Positions 27,729 through 39,071 of a stretch of DNA of 64,000 nucleotides are shown here, piece after piece. The stretch spans positions 1,922,001-1,986,000 of the forward strand of contig MARA01000002.1 in assembly GCA_001792895.1 (NCBI GenBank), in the 5' to 3' direction. The number at the start of each line of letters is the position of its first letter. Position 1 is the stretch's first letter. The translations under genes were made by a program, and so were the position numbers. The notes under the pieces are model-generated. The model made no database searches and had not been told where the DNA came from. It was given only the letters and a program-made list of their open reading frames with translations. The DNA is from Lentinus brumalis. Taxonomy: Eukaryota > Basidiomycota > Agaricomycetes > Polyporales > Polyporaceae.

Positions 27729-28418
27729 ACCCGGGACTCTTGACTCTGAAACCTGAAATCTCAAGACCACAAGGTACTTACTGACAATGACACTCGCGTG
27801 CTGAGGTTTCACGTTATGATGTAGTTTGTCGATGAGTTATCGCTGCTGAAACTTGCATCTCTTTCGTCCCATATGTTTGTCTCATTTGCTGTCTTCGTGT
27901 TCTGCTGCTGCAAACCCCCTTGTCATTGCTCTCGTCTATCGTCTCGACCATATGCCTCTATGCTCTCCCCTCCTCTCTGTCATCTGTCTCTATGTCCAAT
28001 AGCTACATACGTACATCCCCAAGCTGTCCCCGTTCGTATCCAATCGTCCACGCTATCAATCACGTCGTCATACGCTGTTCTTGTCATCGCTTTCAATCTT
28101 CGGGCATGCCACGCATGCGCTCTTTATGAGCTACTATTGCATTGCTTTCGTCGCTGCCGTGCCAGTGCTGTTTCGTGTACATACCCTATAGCACTCTCGC
28201 TCGTTCAGTACTCGCATAGCTAGTCTAATCGTCACTGAAGTCGGGTTTACGCTTTACGCTTTCTAGTCAAGCGCAAGCTCGCTGTCGTGTATATATGCTC
28301 TCAATTCATTCTCTGTTATAACACACCTGGGCACAACTGACTGCTAAGGACCAGATGACATACAAGGCCCGAGACAGTGGTGCAGAGCTACAGTACAAGG
28401 AGTTTTTGACGGCATAAG
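27729..28418. other. Intergenic between convergent genes
   Basis: About 690 bp of shared 3' flank between the membrane-protein gene and the THO-complex gene. It is pyrimidine-rich on the plus strand (many CTCT and TCTC steps). No gene seen. Confidence 0.6.
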
Positions 28419-29913
28419 TTACATCCCAGGCCCGAACAGACTTATCCATGCGGCCGGCGGGGGACCACCTTCTCGGATCTTCGTCTGCCCGCAGTAGGCA
28501 ATGACGTGTTTTGAAGGGTGCCAGCTGACTGTCGGCGCAGGACCGAGTGCAGGGACGCGGTGAAGCGGCATACCAGTCTCCACGGCACACTACGGTCGCG
28601 CCGTCAGCAACACGAGATAGAAGACGTGGCGAACATAACGCACGATGTCGATATAATTCCCTGCGCTAGCGATCGCGATGAATTCTCCGTCATGCGAGAA
28701 GCTCAGCCCGGAGACGGCATTGCTATACGGAGATTTCTGTTGTCAGCCAGTGTCACACGTCCACATGCACATTACGCACTCGCAAGCCGTGATGGTCCGT
28801 GCGCAAAGCCACTCAGAAAGGTCGAACAGATTGACAATGGAGTCGTTGCCGCCAGAAGCGAGGTATCTGCGATGTCAATGAGATCAGCGAATGCTGCCGT
28901 ACGCCGTAGAGGGATACATTCGTACCTGCCCCTAGGATCCAAGGCAGCGGCCTGGCATCCCGCGACGTGCGCAGGGAGGCTACTCAAGAAGGCTAGACCT
29001 GGATAGCTGAGGATGCGGAGGTTGCTCTCGGAGTTGAGCGTGAGCACGATCCCGTCTCCGGCATGGTTGAACGTGGCTGTCGACGCAGCGACTGCTTTCT
29101 GTATGGCGTGGATCATATCAGAACAGGGCCTACGCGTGTCAGAGCCAAGAGAACACACCCCAGGCGATGCTGGATCCGAGATGCTCGTAACGTGCCACTG
29201 ATCTTTAGTCTCGTCGCCTTCCCTTCCGAAGTTCAGGGCACCGAGCATCCTGCTGGTGGTCGTGTAGAGGATGGTCTTCCCATCCGGAGAATAGTTGAGC
29301 TGCATAGGCGAGAACTTCAGCTGGATCTGTTGTACATGTCGGCTTTCTTGATGGCATGCATGAGCGGGGAGGACGACGTAGATAGAAGGGCTGCTCACGT
29401 CGACCATCCCAGAACACGATCCTCCTATCTCTCTGGCTTGACGTGCAGAACAGCTCTGGGTGTGTGGGGTTCCATGCCATATAGTCGACATCTTCTGAAT
29501 GACCTTGAGAAAATATCGACGCGGAGCGGAGCTCCATCTGCAACCGCTTCAGCGAGACTTCACTAGACCATAACCGCAAAACGTACACTCTTCTCTGGCT
29601 GCCACACCCTTGCGACCTTGTCGATGCCGACCGCTCCTAACTTTCGTCCATCGCAGCTCCATGCGACATGGGTCATGGACTGCTGCGACGGAAATCGGAT
29701 GTCGCGCGGCCTGAACGCAGAGAATGTTGGGGCCTACGAGGAAGAAATGCGACCATCATCGTTGGGGTCCATCGAAGAACAGCGCGGCTTGGGCATCCAT
29801 ACATGTAGTCCTCGCGCGGCGAAAGTTGTGTGTGGCGGAGGGGACGGTGGCCGCTCCGGAGGTGGGATCTCGTCCTCATCCTTCGAGGTCGAATTTGCTA
29901 TTTGATGAGACAT
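28419..29913 (-). CDS. THOC3: THO complex subunit 3 / TEX1, WD40 repeat protein
   Basis: THOC3/Tex1 is the WD40 subunit of the THO/TREX complex that couples transcription to mRNA export. After a proline-rich leader (MSHQIANSTSKDEDEIPPPE) come recognisable WD repeats: HVAWSCDGRKLGAVGIDKVA, then GHSEDVDYMAWNPTHPELFC with RRIVFWDGR, then LNYSPDGKTILYTT, then TFNHAGDGIVLTLNSESNLR, then YLASGGNDSIVNLFDLSEWL and GLSFSHDGEFIAIASAGNYI. The C-terminal repeat SWHPSKHVIAYCGQTK and the ending SLFGPGM match THOC3 order. Several short introns interrupt it, and one exon is only 16 nt (28574-28589), needed to join the NYIDI and SWHPSK blocks in frame. Stop TAA is at 28419-28421. The start at 29913 is the first ATG in frame. 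Confidence 0.85.
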
Positions 29914-30251
29914 GGAGCGGACAAGAGCAATAGCAGTGAAGGAGCGCGACCCAGACGAGCTGCGGACAGTGGGCAAAGCAATATGGCCGGTGTTCAGGAA
30001 GGACTCCGGGCAGTAGCGCGCATCAAGTTAATAGCACGCCTCTCTTGATCGGTGCTCTTCTGCTTATGGCAAGTGTAGTTATTGCAGTGGTTCAAATGAA
30101 TTCAAAGGCCAAGTCCTAAGCAAGCCTTCGGAGCATTGGGCAACCCGTGCTAATTACATGACTACACTTCACTAAGATACGGTGCCCGCAGTAAGGGGCG
30201 TACACAAGACCGGCGACACTCCAAATCCGATCCGACTCTTACATGGAACCA
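29914..30251. other. Intergenic: THOC3 promoter side / membrane protein 3' flank
   Basis: About 340 bp with no supported gene. It should contain the THOC3 promoter. Confidence 0.5.
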
Positions 30252-31841
30252 TTACTGGTACTCCGGTGGGGGTTCAGTAGCATCACGCAGTTCTAGAACC
30301 ATCTGCTGCTGCACCGTCCGCATGCTCGCGATCTCCGCCCGCAGCCCATCCAGCTGTTGTCGCAACGCAGCCTCCGAATCGCTCCCGGTGGACCGGACGC
30401 TGTCCGCACGAGATGGGGCCGGGGACGAGGTTGGGCCATACGATGCTGGCAATGTACCGGAAGAAGTAGGCTTCACTGGAACACCGTACTTCGCCGCCAG
30501 CGCAGCTTCCATCTCCTGCATGCGGCGGGTCAGCTCCGCTTCGCGCTCGGTGACCTTCTGCCGAGCATATCGGGCCATGGAGTTGTCGGGGCCGACGAGA
30601 CGCGTCTCTTCTCCCGTGACGACTATGCGGGGGAGCGACACATTCCCGAGGGAAGGCGGCGCGGGAAAATCCATGAGCGGGACGGAGTCCGTAGGCGATG
30701 GGTCGGCAATCGAGTATCGCTCGAGATCCTCGTGGAAGCGGGAGGTAGAGGAGAGAGATCGGTTTGAAGGTGCAACACCGTTGTAAGGGAGGAAAGGGGC
30801 CGTAGAATGAGCCTCGAGCGAGACAGATTCTGCGGACGAGAGGTAGCTTCGCGCGTCCACGTCGTCCTTCCCGTAGAAGCGCTTGTCGTGTTTGAGAATG
30901 TCGATGTGGTGAGCGTGGTTCCCATCCGAACGCCGCCTTCGGCGAATCAACACGACTCCGAGGACACCGAGCACGACCAGAGCAACCACTCCCGCTATCA
31001 CTCCACCAATGATGATTGGAATGTTGGGTCCTGCGGCGTTCGACGATTGCGAATCACGAGAGCCGCTCGTGGTCCCCGACGATGTACCAGATCCAGTGGC
31101 TGAAGAGGGACCCGCGGAAGAAGTGGTGTCACCCAAGTCAGAGTCCGTTCTGATGGGTGATGAGACAATCGTTCATTTGTGGACTTGTTGGAATGACATA
31201 CGTGTACTCCGCATAATCAAAGAGCATTCTCGAGTAGCCCACCGAGCTGATCCGCAGTGTATGATTACCCTGAGGTATCGGCCCGCTGCTGAACACCGAA
31301 TAATTGTAGTGTATGTTGTAATTGCCCGCGGCATCCGTGAGACCATCGACGTCCTGGTAGAATTGGCCTGCATGCACCCGGTCAAGCTCGAATGTCATAT
31401 TCGAAACGGCGATCTCGACGCGGTCGACTTCGGATATGATGCAGTATACGCTGATGGAGTTGCCTTTGATCCCCGGGCTTCAGCTCCACTACCACTCTAC
31501 TAATCAAGTGAAGAAAGATGCGTACCTTCGAATGCCAGATCGACAGTCCTCGGAGGAGCATCGTCTCTCGTGCCCACGGAGTCGTGCCAGGTACCATTAA
31601 GGACCTTGCTCGGATCGGGATTCACCAGCGGACATTCCGAAGGGTCGAATGTACAGGGTGACCCCTGTGTCCAGTTCCCCGAAGGCGAGTATACAGGAAG
31701 TGCGCCCGTCGCCGAGTCGCCGTATGTATCGTCGATGATGACAGTCTTCGAAGCAGCCGCAACCAGGCGAGCAGAGAGGTTCAGTGCAAGGAGAGCATAA
31801 AGGAATGGATAGGTCATCATGAAACTCGGAGTGACGAGCAT
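30252..31841 (-). CDS. Secreted-domain type I membrane protein (fungal family)
   Basis: A signal peptide (MMTYPFLYALLALNLSARLV) leads a luminal or extracellular domain of about 190 residues with N-glycosylation sequons in GNWTQG, NGTWHD, SNMTFEL, YNYSVF and GNHTLR. It contains SVYCIISEVDRVEIAVSNMT, a beta-sandwich-like block often seen in Agaricomycete surface proteins. A Ser/Thr/Gly linker follows, then one transmembrane helix (IPIIIGGVIAGVVALVVLGV) and a basic stop-transfer patch RRRRRS. The cytoplasmic tail is about 200 residues with a coiled segment TEREAELTRRMQEMEAALAA and ends EPPPEYQ. Introns lie at about 31452-31527 and 31149-31202. I name no function. Starts at 31841 and 31820 are both possible; both keep the signal peptide. 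The layout resembles a cell-surface sensor or adhesion protein, which is inference. Confidence 0.75.
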
Positions 31842-34469
31842 GACCAAGGGAAGCGTTTGGGACTCAACAAGGTGCAGCAATGAAGGGAACGACGAAGGAG
31901 GCACAGCGGGAACGATTCGAAGCCATAGCGAGCCAGCAGGACTACCCAAGGGGACCGAAGCTGTCTAGCTGCTGATGAGAGGCAGACGTGCCTTGACTTG
32001 TACTTGACAGACAGGCTGCACGCCGGGGCGGCTCGAGCGTTCATCCGCTCATGGCGTACGTATACAGCCACGGTGTAAGTGCGGGATGACAGGCACCGTC
32101 TGTCACGGAGGCCGCCCGCACGCTCACGTACGGATCCTCGAGTCCCAGGACGAGGATGCGTCGTGGGGCGCGAGACGTCGATATCAACGTTTCGAGCTGA
32201 ACGAGGAGGCGTGCACGACGACCACGGCATCCCGTGGAACTCTTCAAGTGGCGCCGCCGGTAGAATGCGCACCTGGCGCACGAGCAGTCTCCTCCGTTGG
32301 TTCTTGCTCCGAGGAGAGCGGAATGTTGACAAATGGGCGCAGGTACGGGATCGCCGTGGGACACGCCGACTGAATGGAACGGGACCCCAACAGCGTCATG
32401 GCCCGGCTGCCCGAGCCCCACACGCGCGCAGCAGATACAAGGAGCTAAGAACTCCACGCATTGCATGCTCGTCTTCCGGATGGTTACTGGACGTGCAGAC
32501 TGCACGTCCACTCGCGTGCACAAAGAACACCACACTGCATCGGGTCTCGCGGAAGCGAACTGTGGCATTAGCTGCGGCGCACGCGAGGGTCGCGGGAGGC
32601 TGTCACCATCGGGGCAGTACTACAGCAAGGGGGAGAAACGCTCAAGAACGGGTTCTGCGTGTTCGAATGAGTAGGACGTTCGTGAGATGACGATCGGACC
32701 ACTCGTACCTGCATGCTGGGGCTTATCCATACAACGTCATCCTCGTGGATAGCAGACGACCTCGGAGTAGTCAGCACAGTCTATACAACTTTGCATTGGC
32801 ATAACATACGATCGAAGGCCAGGCCAGACCCCGGAGTGGGAACCACCGGTGGACGACCGCTTAGAGGCATGGGCCGAGCACTACCGCATAGAACTTCTAG
32901 CGCAAAGAAGGAAGTAAGGAAGTACCGCCATAGTCACAGGCATAACCCCGAGGTCGAATGAACACGCTCACCGGGACTGTGTCTCATGGACTCGGAGGCT
33001 CGTGCACGACCCAACCTCCGGCAGCAGGAGGCCCGCGATACCGTGTCGGCGTGCAGAGTATCACAGTGAAGTGACCGTCTGCGTCAACTTGTGCGAGAGT
33101 TGGCAGCTTGACCATTTGGTCGTGCTGGACCGTCGCTGACTACGACGGAATATCTTGAACTTTAAGAACACAAGGGCGTAACCCTGCAAGTCAAGTGAAT
33201 ATAGTTTCAGGGTCACAAATCAGCATGAACACTTACTCCAGTGTTCCTGTGTGCGTTAACGATACATGCCCCATCCCATGATATCACGATTGTCGTATAG
33301 GTGCAGTCGTCGGCGATCAAACCACCGGTAAGAGTAGTTGCATCGTGGTTCGTCATGGCCGTCCTAGAACATCGGCTCTGCAATCTGTATTGATCATGCA
33401 TATTGGGCCCTCCGGCCCACCCTGGACCACCTCATGGCTCCAGGACCGGAAACCTTGGCAGTCGGAATCGCCGCCATGCGCCACTCGAAAGTTCATGAGG
33501 TTCTGCATAATGTTCGGGGCGAGCTCATGTAGCTGCGGGATCCTCGCCTATTGGTGCGTGCCTTGGACAGGAAGACTGCACAGAGGGCGCAGCATCGCGA
33601 AACGTGTACTGCCGGGATAGGATATGTCTCCGGCGAGGCGGCTGCGGGCTCTCCATCGACGAAACAGCCGCTATTCATGGCAAACCGCCGTTGCTTTCGG
33701 TCAGAGCGCCCCACGACACGGGCAGATGATCATCTACGACGAGCAGTGCGCAAAGGCCTGTATCAGTGGTAGCTCGTGCGCCCGGAGCTCAGGTGCCTTG
33801 AAAACGTACCGGTATGTACGTACGAGGGACTTTTCCAGTCGACCTCCGTCGATAGGACAAGACAAACTTCATGGGGCCGTCGACTATTTACAGATCGAAG
33901 GGACGCGGCGGGCGGTATGGACACGACATCTCCGGACATAGCTGAGCTCGCGGGCAAAAGATTTATGACACGAGCATGCGGATCTTGAGCTTGAGCCCCA
34001 TGGGCGATTGGTTTCGCCGTCCCACCTTCGCCGCCCCTGCACCGGGAGTGCGCCCACCGAGGTCGACGTGGCAAGTCCGGAGGAGGGAGGGTGCAAGCAA
34101 GACTCGTTGCCGAATGTACGCAAGCGGATCTGCGGCGGCGATGCACCGGGAGGCGTGCTTGCGTGCGAACAGTCGCCGCACCCCGCGCCCGAGGGTCTCC
34201 AGGAGGTCTCAGGTCAAGATGCGCGCGAACACATCCGCGCAGGGCTCGCGCACGACTGATGACTACGGGCGATGCTGTCAGCTGCGAGCAACGACTGCGT
34301 CCATGAGACCGTTCCTTCCGACATCCTGGTCCATTGATCCGTCTGATTTCGTGTATACAGGCCTCCTCGGTCGTTCTCCTGTCCCGACCGGGCGGGTAGC
34401 GCTCGGGAAGCTTAAAAGGCTGGGGGCTCTCGACACTCCACACTATACTCCCAACGTTTCTCGCAAATC
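31842..34469. other. Gene-poor 2.6 kb stretch
   Basis: No spliced gene could be assembled on either strand. Short open stretches exist, for example minus-strand readings at 32041-32568 and 33963-34181, but they lack family motifs, and their extension is blocked by stops with no good splice sites. A perfect 10 bp inverted repeat lies at 32488-32510. The stretch ends in the epoxide hydrolase promoter, where TTAAAA occurs about 60 bp before the ATG. It may hold decayed gene remnants or a non-coding transcript. Confidence 0.5.
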
Positions 34470-35857
34470 ATGGATCCTGCGAACCCAGCCAGCTTCAACC
34501 ACCGCACAGAGCTCCTCTCCACCGGTCGCCGCTACCACTTTGTCGACCAGCTTCCCGCCAACTATAACCCCAAGACCACCAAGACCATCGTATGCGTCCA
34601 CGGCTTCCCAGACCTCTGGTAGGTCCTGTCTCCGTATCAGCCATGTTGGAGCTCATGGGCGGGCAGGTATGGGTGGCGATACCAGATAAAGCCGTGGGTA
34701 GACCTTGGCTACCGTGTCGTCGTCCCCGACAAGCTGGGGTATGGAGGAACCGACAAACCGGAGGACGCCATCCACTACACCTCCAAAAGGATTTCTGACG
34801 ACATAGCAGCGCTCATGGACCTTCTACAAATTGAGAAAGCTGTCAGTTACTTCGCGCCCACTAACCGCCTGCTAATTCGTGCTCACTTGTGACGTTACTC
34901 CCGGACGTATAGGTCATCATCGGACACGATTGGGGTTGCTTCATGGTCTCCCGATTTGCCCTCTGGCATCCCGATAAATTGCTGGCGTTGGTCCTGTAAG
35001 TTCTATCAGCGCTCTCCTTCCTTACCTCGTGTCGCGCCGCTCACTCCTCGGACCGCGTTCGTCAGGCTCTCGGTGCCATTCGTTCCTCCGTCGAAGGAGT
35101 ACATCTCCCTCGAACAGATGGTGGAGAGGTTCCCGAACTGGGGCTACCAGCTCTACTTCCGGGAGAAGAGCACGAACGCGGAGATCGAGCGACATGTATG
35201 CAGCCTCCCGTTCCTGGTTGCCCCCGCGTCACTGACGTTGCTTCTGGGCGTGTCAGCTCTCCAAGTTCTTCAAGTTGATCTACCGCCGCAGGAAGAACAA
35301 GGACTCGCCCCTCAGTAAATGGACTCTTCCAGGCGGCCTCAAGGAGGTCCTCGAATCCAGCCCTGTCCATAACGACACGGGCTTCCTGACACAACAGGTG
35401 AATAGCGTGGCAACGACCACCTTCTTGTGCTGATCTCCGGTCGATCTTCAGGAGTTCGATTACTACGTGTCTCAGTTCGACAAGAACATGAACGGCCCGC
35501 TGAATTATTATCGAACGACGCAGTACCGCTTCCAAGAAGAGCAGGGTGAGTACTGAGTTCTCGAGGGGATTTCTGGAAAGGATTTGCTCACCGTGATGCG
35601 ATTCGACAGAGGGTGGAGTTCTACCAGCTCCTCGGGCAAACCTGCCCGTGCTCCTCATCGTCGGAAAGGACGATCCCACAGCGAATAAGGGGGCGCTGGA
35701 GGTGACGAAGAAGCTCATTCCTCAAGTGGAGATAGAGCTCATTGACGGCGTTGGACACTGGGTTATGGTGGAGTGCAAAGAACACATCACCGAGAGCATA
35801 CCTCGGTTCCTGCAGAATGCGCTCGCTACTACTGGTAACGTCCACACGAAACTGTGA
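34470..35857 (+). CDS. Soluble epoxide hydrolase (alpha/beta hydrolase)
   Basis: The enzyme opens epoxides to diols through a covalent aspartyl ester. The start MDPANPASFNHRTELL leads to the oxyanion-hole motif VCVHGFPDLW; next come WRYQIKPWVDLGYRVVVPDK, the nucleophile elbow VIIGHDWGC (Asp between His and Trp), and the cap-domain tyrosine in NYYRTTQYRF. The charge-relay acid region is LLIVGKDDPTANKG and the catalytic histidine is in GVGHWVMVE. Seven exons are joined by introns at about 34621-34668, 34844-34912, 34997-35066, 35198-35257, 35398-35451 and 35546-35609, frame intact. About 335 aa fits the family. No signal peptide, so cytosolic or peroxisomal. Fungi use such enzymes for fatty-acid and xenobiotic epoxides; the substrate cannot be told. 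Confidence 0.94.
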
Positions 35858-36458
35858 CCCGAGTAGCACGAAGGATGGGCATCGGACGTCGGACCTGTTT
35901 CTGAGCCGTGGTTACTTACTCCGACTTCCTAGATGTACGATAATTTATCCCTTGATATTCACTCTGTCACGACGTACCAATGGAAAGTACAATTCGCATT
36001 CTGAGCTGATGTGAAGCTGAAGCCTGAGGGGTCTCGCATCCAAGACACAATCTTGAGTTACGATGCCGATGGGGATGCGGATGATCCCATAATGTGTTGT
36101 TGCTGCAGTCTGGAGGCAGGCACTGGAGCAGACTGCGGCAGGACGTGGTTGGACGGAGGGGGCATGGAGGCTGACTCGTCCGGATCTGGACGATGGGAGT
36201 TGCTGACAAATTCGGGACCGCTGTGCAGTGACGGCAGACGAGTCGTGGCCGCTGTGTGGCTCGCTTTCCTCCTCGCCACTCACGACGACCAACGCCCTTA
36301 CCTCGCTGTCCATCTCGCTCTCTTCGTTTGCATCCGTGCTTGCTGCCCGTTGCTTTGAAAAAAACAGTCACATTCTCACATTTCAGCTGTGCGTTACTCG
36401 GCTAAATCTTTGCTTTGCAGTGTGCTGATCGCCTTGTCTCTCCCTCTAGATCCATATC
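35858..36458. other. Intergenic: epoxide hydrolase 3' flank / Btz gene promoter
   Basis: About 600 bp with no supported gene; the Btz gene follows in the same direction, and a pyrimidine-rich leader (TCTCCCTCTAG) precedes its ATG. Confidence 0.55.
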
Positions 36459-39071
36459 ATGCCAGTTGCCGTATCCGCTTCGTCTTCCAGGACCGCTAAG
36501 CCGCTCGAGCGTTCCTTCTCCAACCCTGTTCCCCGCAAACGGCGTGCCGTTAAGAGGAGGGGTCGTGCCAAGGACGAGTTCGACAGTGACGAAGAGATCG
36601 AACGGGAGGTCAGGACAGACTCGGAAACAGACGATGACAACTCCTCCATTGATTCCGACTCGGATTCAGAGTCATCCTCCTCCGATCCCCACGCAGATGC
36701 CCACTCTGAAGTCGTGACACCGAGCACTACCCAAAGCCCCCCTCCCGTCGAGTTGGATCGGCTCGCGAACGGTGTCGCGAAGGACCACTCAAGCAGGCGT
36801 GCGGGCATCTTCGCTGATGCGACCAACTGGGCTGAGATGGTTGCAGGGGAGGCCGAGAATGGTGCAGCTGACCTCCCTGTCATCGATTTCGCAGACATGG
36901 GTCCCAGTCGTCACGAACCTCGTGCGCCGTCTCCTGCTCGTCGTTCACGCAAAAGTCACAAAGAAGGGAAGAAGTCGTCCGCTGCTCGATCGACTTCGGC
37001 TCCTCCTCCTCCTGCTTCTCCTGCTCCAGACTCTACTACCCAGTTGAAGCCTGTTGAAGAAGCACACAAAGAGGATGCCGAACCAGTGGCGTCCACCTCC
37101 CATGCACCTCCCCAAGCCGCGTTTCCTTCACACTCGCGTGGACAGTCCGCTCGCCAGGCCTACCAGCAGCGCCTCGAGAACGATCCCTCCTTTGTCCCCA
37201 AGGTAGGAGAGTTTTGGGGCCATGACGACCGTCTGTTGGACAAGGACTTGCGCAGTCTGAGTGGATGGTGGAGAGGCCGTTGGCAATCTCGAGGCCGTGG
37301 CCGCGGCGCGTTCAGCATGCGTGGTCGTGGACGTGGTGGGTTCTTCCCCGGGGGGCCCGATCGCTCGTCTCCGCAGGACGAGGGTGCCACACAAGACGAA
37401 CAAGCCGAAGTACCACCCTCGGAGAGGCAGTGGACCCACGATGGTTTCGAAGAAATGAAGAAGCGGGACGAACGTCGGCGGGTGCTCCAGGATCAGCAGC
37501 AGCAGCAGCAGACTGCGACTCCTCCCCAAAGAGGCTTTGGCTTCCGCGGAAGGGGCTTTGTACCTGCAAGAGGGCGCGGCTTTGGTCGCGGTGCCGCTGT
37601 CTCGCCTACGACATCGTCGCATCGCCCGACTCCGTCTAACGTGTCAATGGGAGATCGTGTCTGGTACGCGCAGAAGCCTGAGCGGATGTGGACCAAGCAG
37701 CACGACATCTTCCTTTACAGCGACCTCGCGACCAAGCCCCGGCCTGGCTTGGGGCCCGGTGTGAGAGTCAAGCTTCCCGGGGGGAAAACACCACTTATCG
37801 TCAGGCTTCCTCCACGTTCTGCTGCTGCTAGGGCTTCAGGTCAATCTGAAGAGGTGCACCCCGTCCTTGTGGATTCGGACAAGCCGATCGTTGTCAGGAT
37901 TCCCGTCGCTCCCGGGAAGGCTGCTGTACCCCACGAACCCGCTACGCAGGATCCTGCAAAGGAGTTGGCGACAACGGTGGAAGAGCTCTCCATTGAAGAG
38001 GTCTTCACTGTCCGACCAAACGCGATTCCGAGAAGCCGGGTCGACTTGTCTCTGCCGTCATCGTCGCAGACCGGCTCAGTCCCCGTGACCGCATCTCCGC
38101 CGCCACTGCCGGTTCAAAGCGTACCGCAATCCGCTGTGGAGGCCATCGAGCAACTCACGACGCTCCCTGTCTCCGACGGTCGCTCGTCGCCCAGTGCACA
38201 AATCCAGGAGACCATCCTCCGGCACCCTCCTACCTCCGAAGCGGGGAGCTCTGGCCTGTCTGTGTCTGGTGACGTACCGGACGCGGCACCACCGGTGCTC
38301 CATCCTCTGCAAACGAGTTTTTCACCGGCGCCGCCGACCTCGCCGCCGTATGGGTCACCGTATGGTTATGCCCCTGCTCTCCCCCCGGGTGTTGCTGTCA
38401 ATCATCAAGGTATGGCATACGATTACGCCACTGGGCGCCCAGTATACATCCAGCCGACCCCGCCACCCATGTATACTCCTCGGCCAATGATGCACGCGCA
38501 TCATCCCTCGCTTGGCGTGCCATTTGTACCCTCACATCTCCGTCACCACTCAGCTGCTTCTCCGGACTTCCTCGCGCACCCCCAGCCACCTCAAACCCCC
38601 CTCTCATCTTTCATTGATGCCAGGACTGGCGTGCCTATCTTCGCACCTGCTCGCCAGAGCAGTCGCATCGAGATTCGAGCGCCTACTGACGCTCCGGGTG
38701 GACAGAAGCCATCGCGGCCCACTCACCAGCGCAGCAGTCTTTCGAGCTCGGTCGCCTTTGCTGCTCCGGAAGATCCTCAGGACTCTTCCTACTTCCCGCA
38801 GCAGCCTGACTCATCCGAGGACATCGTGCAACAGCAGGACGAGGTGCAACAACCGCCTCAGGGTCTAGGTCATGCTCACGCATCGTCGATGGACTCTACG
38901 ATCGCGTATGCGCCGTACCCCCAATATTACTACCCTGAGCAGTACGGCTATGTGCCGTACATGGATATGTCACAGCAGCCTGTGCACTACGAGATGTACG
39001 CTCCGCAGCCCCCGCCGGAGCAGGCTCACGGTCATCACCACCCCCCGTCACAACCAATAATCTATTATTAG
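36459..39071 (+). CDS. Btz/CASC3-domain protein, putative exon junction complex component
   Basis: An uninterrupted 870-codon gene, unusual in this intron-rich window. The Btz domain, which binds eIF4AIII in the exon junction complex, is seen as YQQRLENDPSFVPKVGEFWG followed by HDDRLLDKDLRSLSGWWRGR, at about residues 228-270. The N-terminus is basic then acidic (DEFDSDEEIEREV, SDSDSESSS). After the Btz block come RGG/GRG repeats (SRGRGRGAFSMRGRGRGGF), typical of RNA binding, a six-glutamine run, a second block FGFRGRGFVPARGRGFGRG, and a long Pro/Gln/Tyr-rich tail ending QPIIYY. The role would be mRNA quality control, localisation or export. The Btz motif is clear; the tail is low in complexity and not assignable. 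Confidence 0.88.
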   Translation: MPVAVSASSSRTAKPLERSFSNPVPRKRRAVKRRGRAKDEFDSDEEIEREVRTDSETDDDNSSIDSDSDSESSSSDPHADAHSEVVTPSTTQSPPPVELDRLANGVAKDHSSRRAGIFADATNWAEMVAGEAENGAADLPVIDFADMGPSRHEPRAPSPARRSRKSHKEGKKSSAARSTSAPPPPASPAPDSTTQLKPVEEAHKEDAEPVASTSHAPPQAAFPSHSRGQSARQAYQQRLENDPSFVPKVGEFWGHDDRLLDKDLRSLSGWWRGRWQSRGRGRGAFSMRGRGRGGFFPGGPDRSSPQDEGATQDEQAEVPPSERQWTHDGFEEMKKRDERRRVLQDQQQQQQTATPPQRGFGFRGRGFVPARGRGFGRGAAVSPTTSSHRPTPSNVSMGDRVWYAQKPERMWTKQHDIFLYSDLATKPRPGLGPGVRVKLPGGKTPLIVRLPPRSAAARASGQSEEVHPVLVDSDKPIVVRIPVAPGKAAVPHEPATQDPAKELATTVEELSIEEVFTVRPNAIPRSRVDLSLPSSSQTGSVPVTASPPPLPVQSVPQSAVEAIEQLTTLPVSDGRSSPSAQIQETILRHPPTSEAGSSGLSVSGDVPDAAPPVLHPLQTSFSPAPPTSPPYGSPYGYAPALPPGVAVNHQGMAYDYATGRPVYIQPTPPPMYTPRPMMHAHHPSLGVPFVPSHLRHHSAASPDFLAHPQPPQTPLSSFIDARTGVPIFAPARQSSRIEIRAPTDAPGGQKPSRPTHQRSSLSSSVAFAAPEDPQDSSYFPQQPDSSEDIVQQQDEVQQPPQGLGHAHASSMDSTIAYAPYPQYYYPEQYGYVPYMDMSQQPVHYEMYAPQPPPEQAHGHHHPPSQPIIYY
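37494..37511 (+). repeat. (CAG)6 coding microsatellite
   Basis: Six CAG codons give a short polyglutamine run in the Btz-domain protein. Confidence 0.9.

Noticed and set aside
32041..32568. Minus-strand 175-codon frame with several cysteines
   Set aside because: Starts with a real ATG, but the opposite strand is open over the same bases and neither has a recognisable domain. Kept as an orphan stretch only.
34091..34443. Arg/Pro-rich minus-strand open stretch of more than 200 codons (33763-34443)
   Set aside because: High GC gives long open frames in several registers here. Composition is Arg/Pro/His-rich, there is no ATG-splice-stop logic, and no family motif appears.
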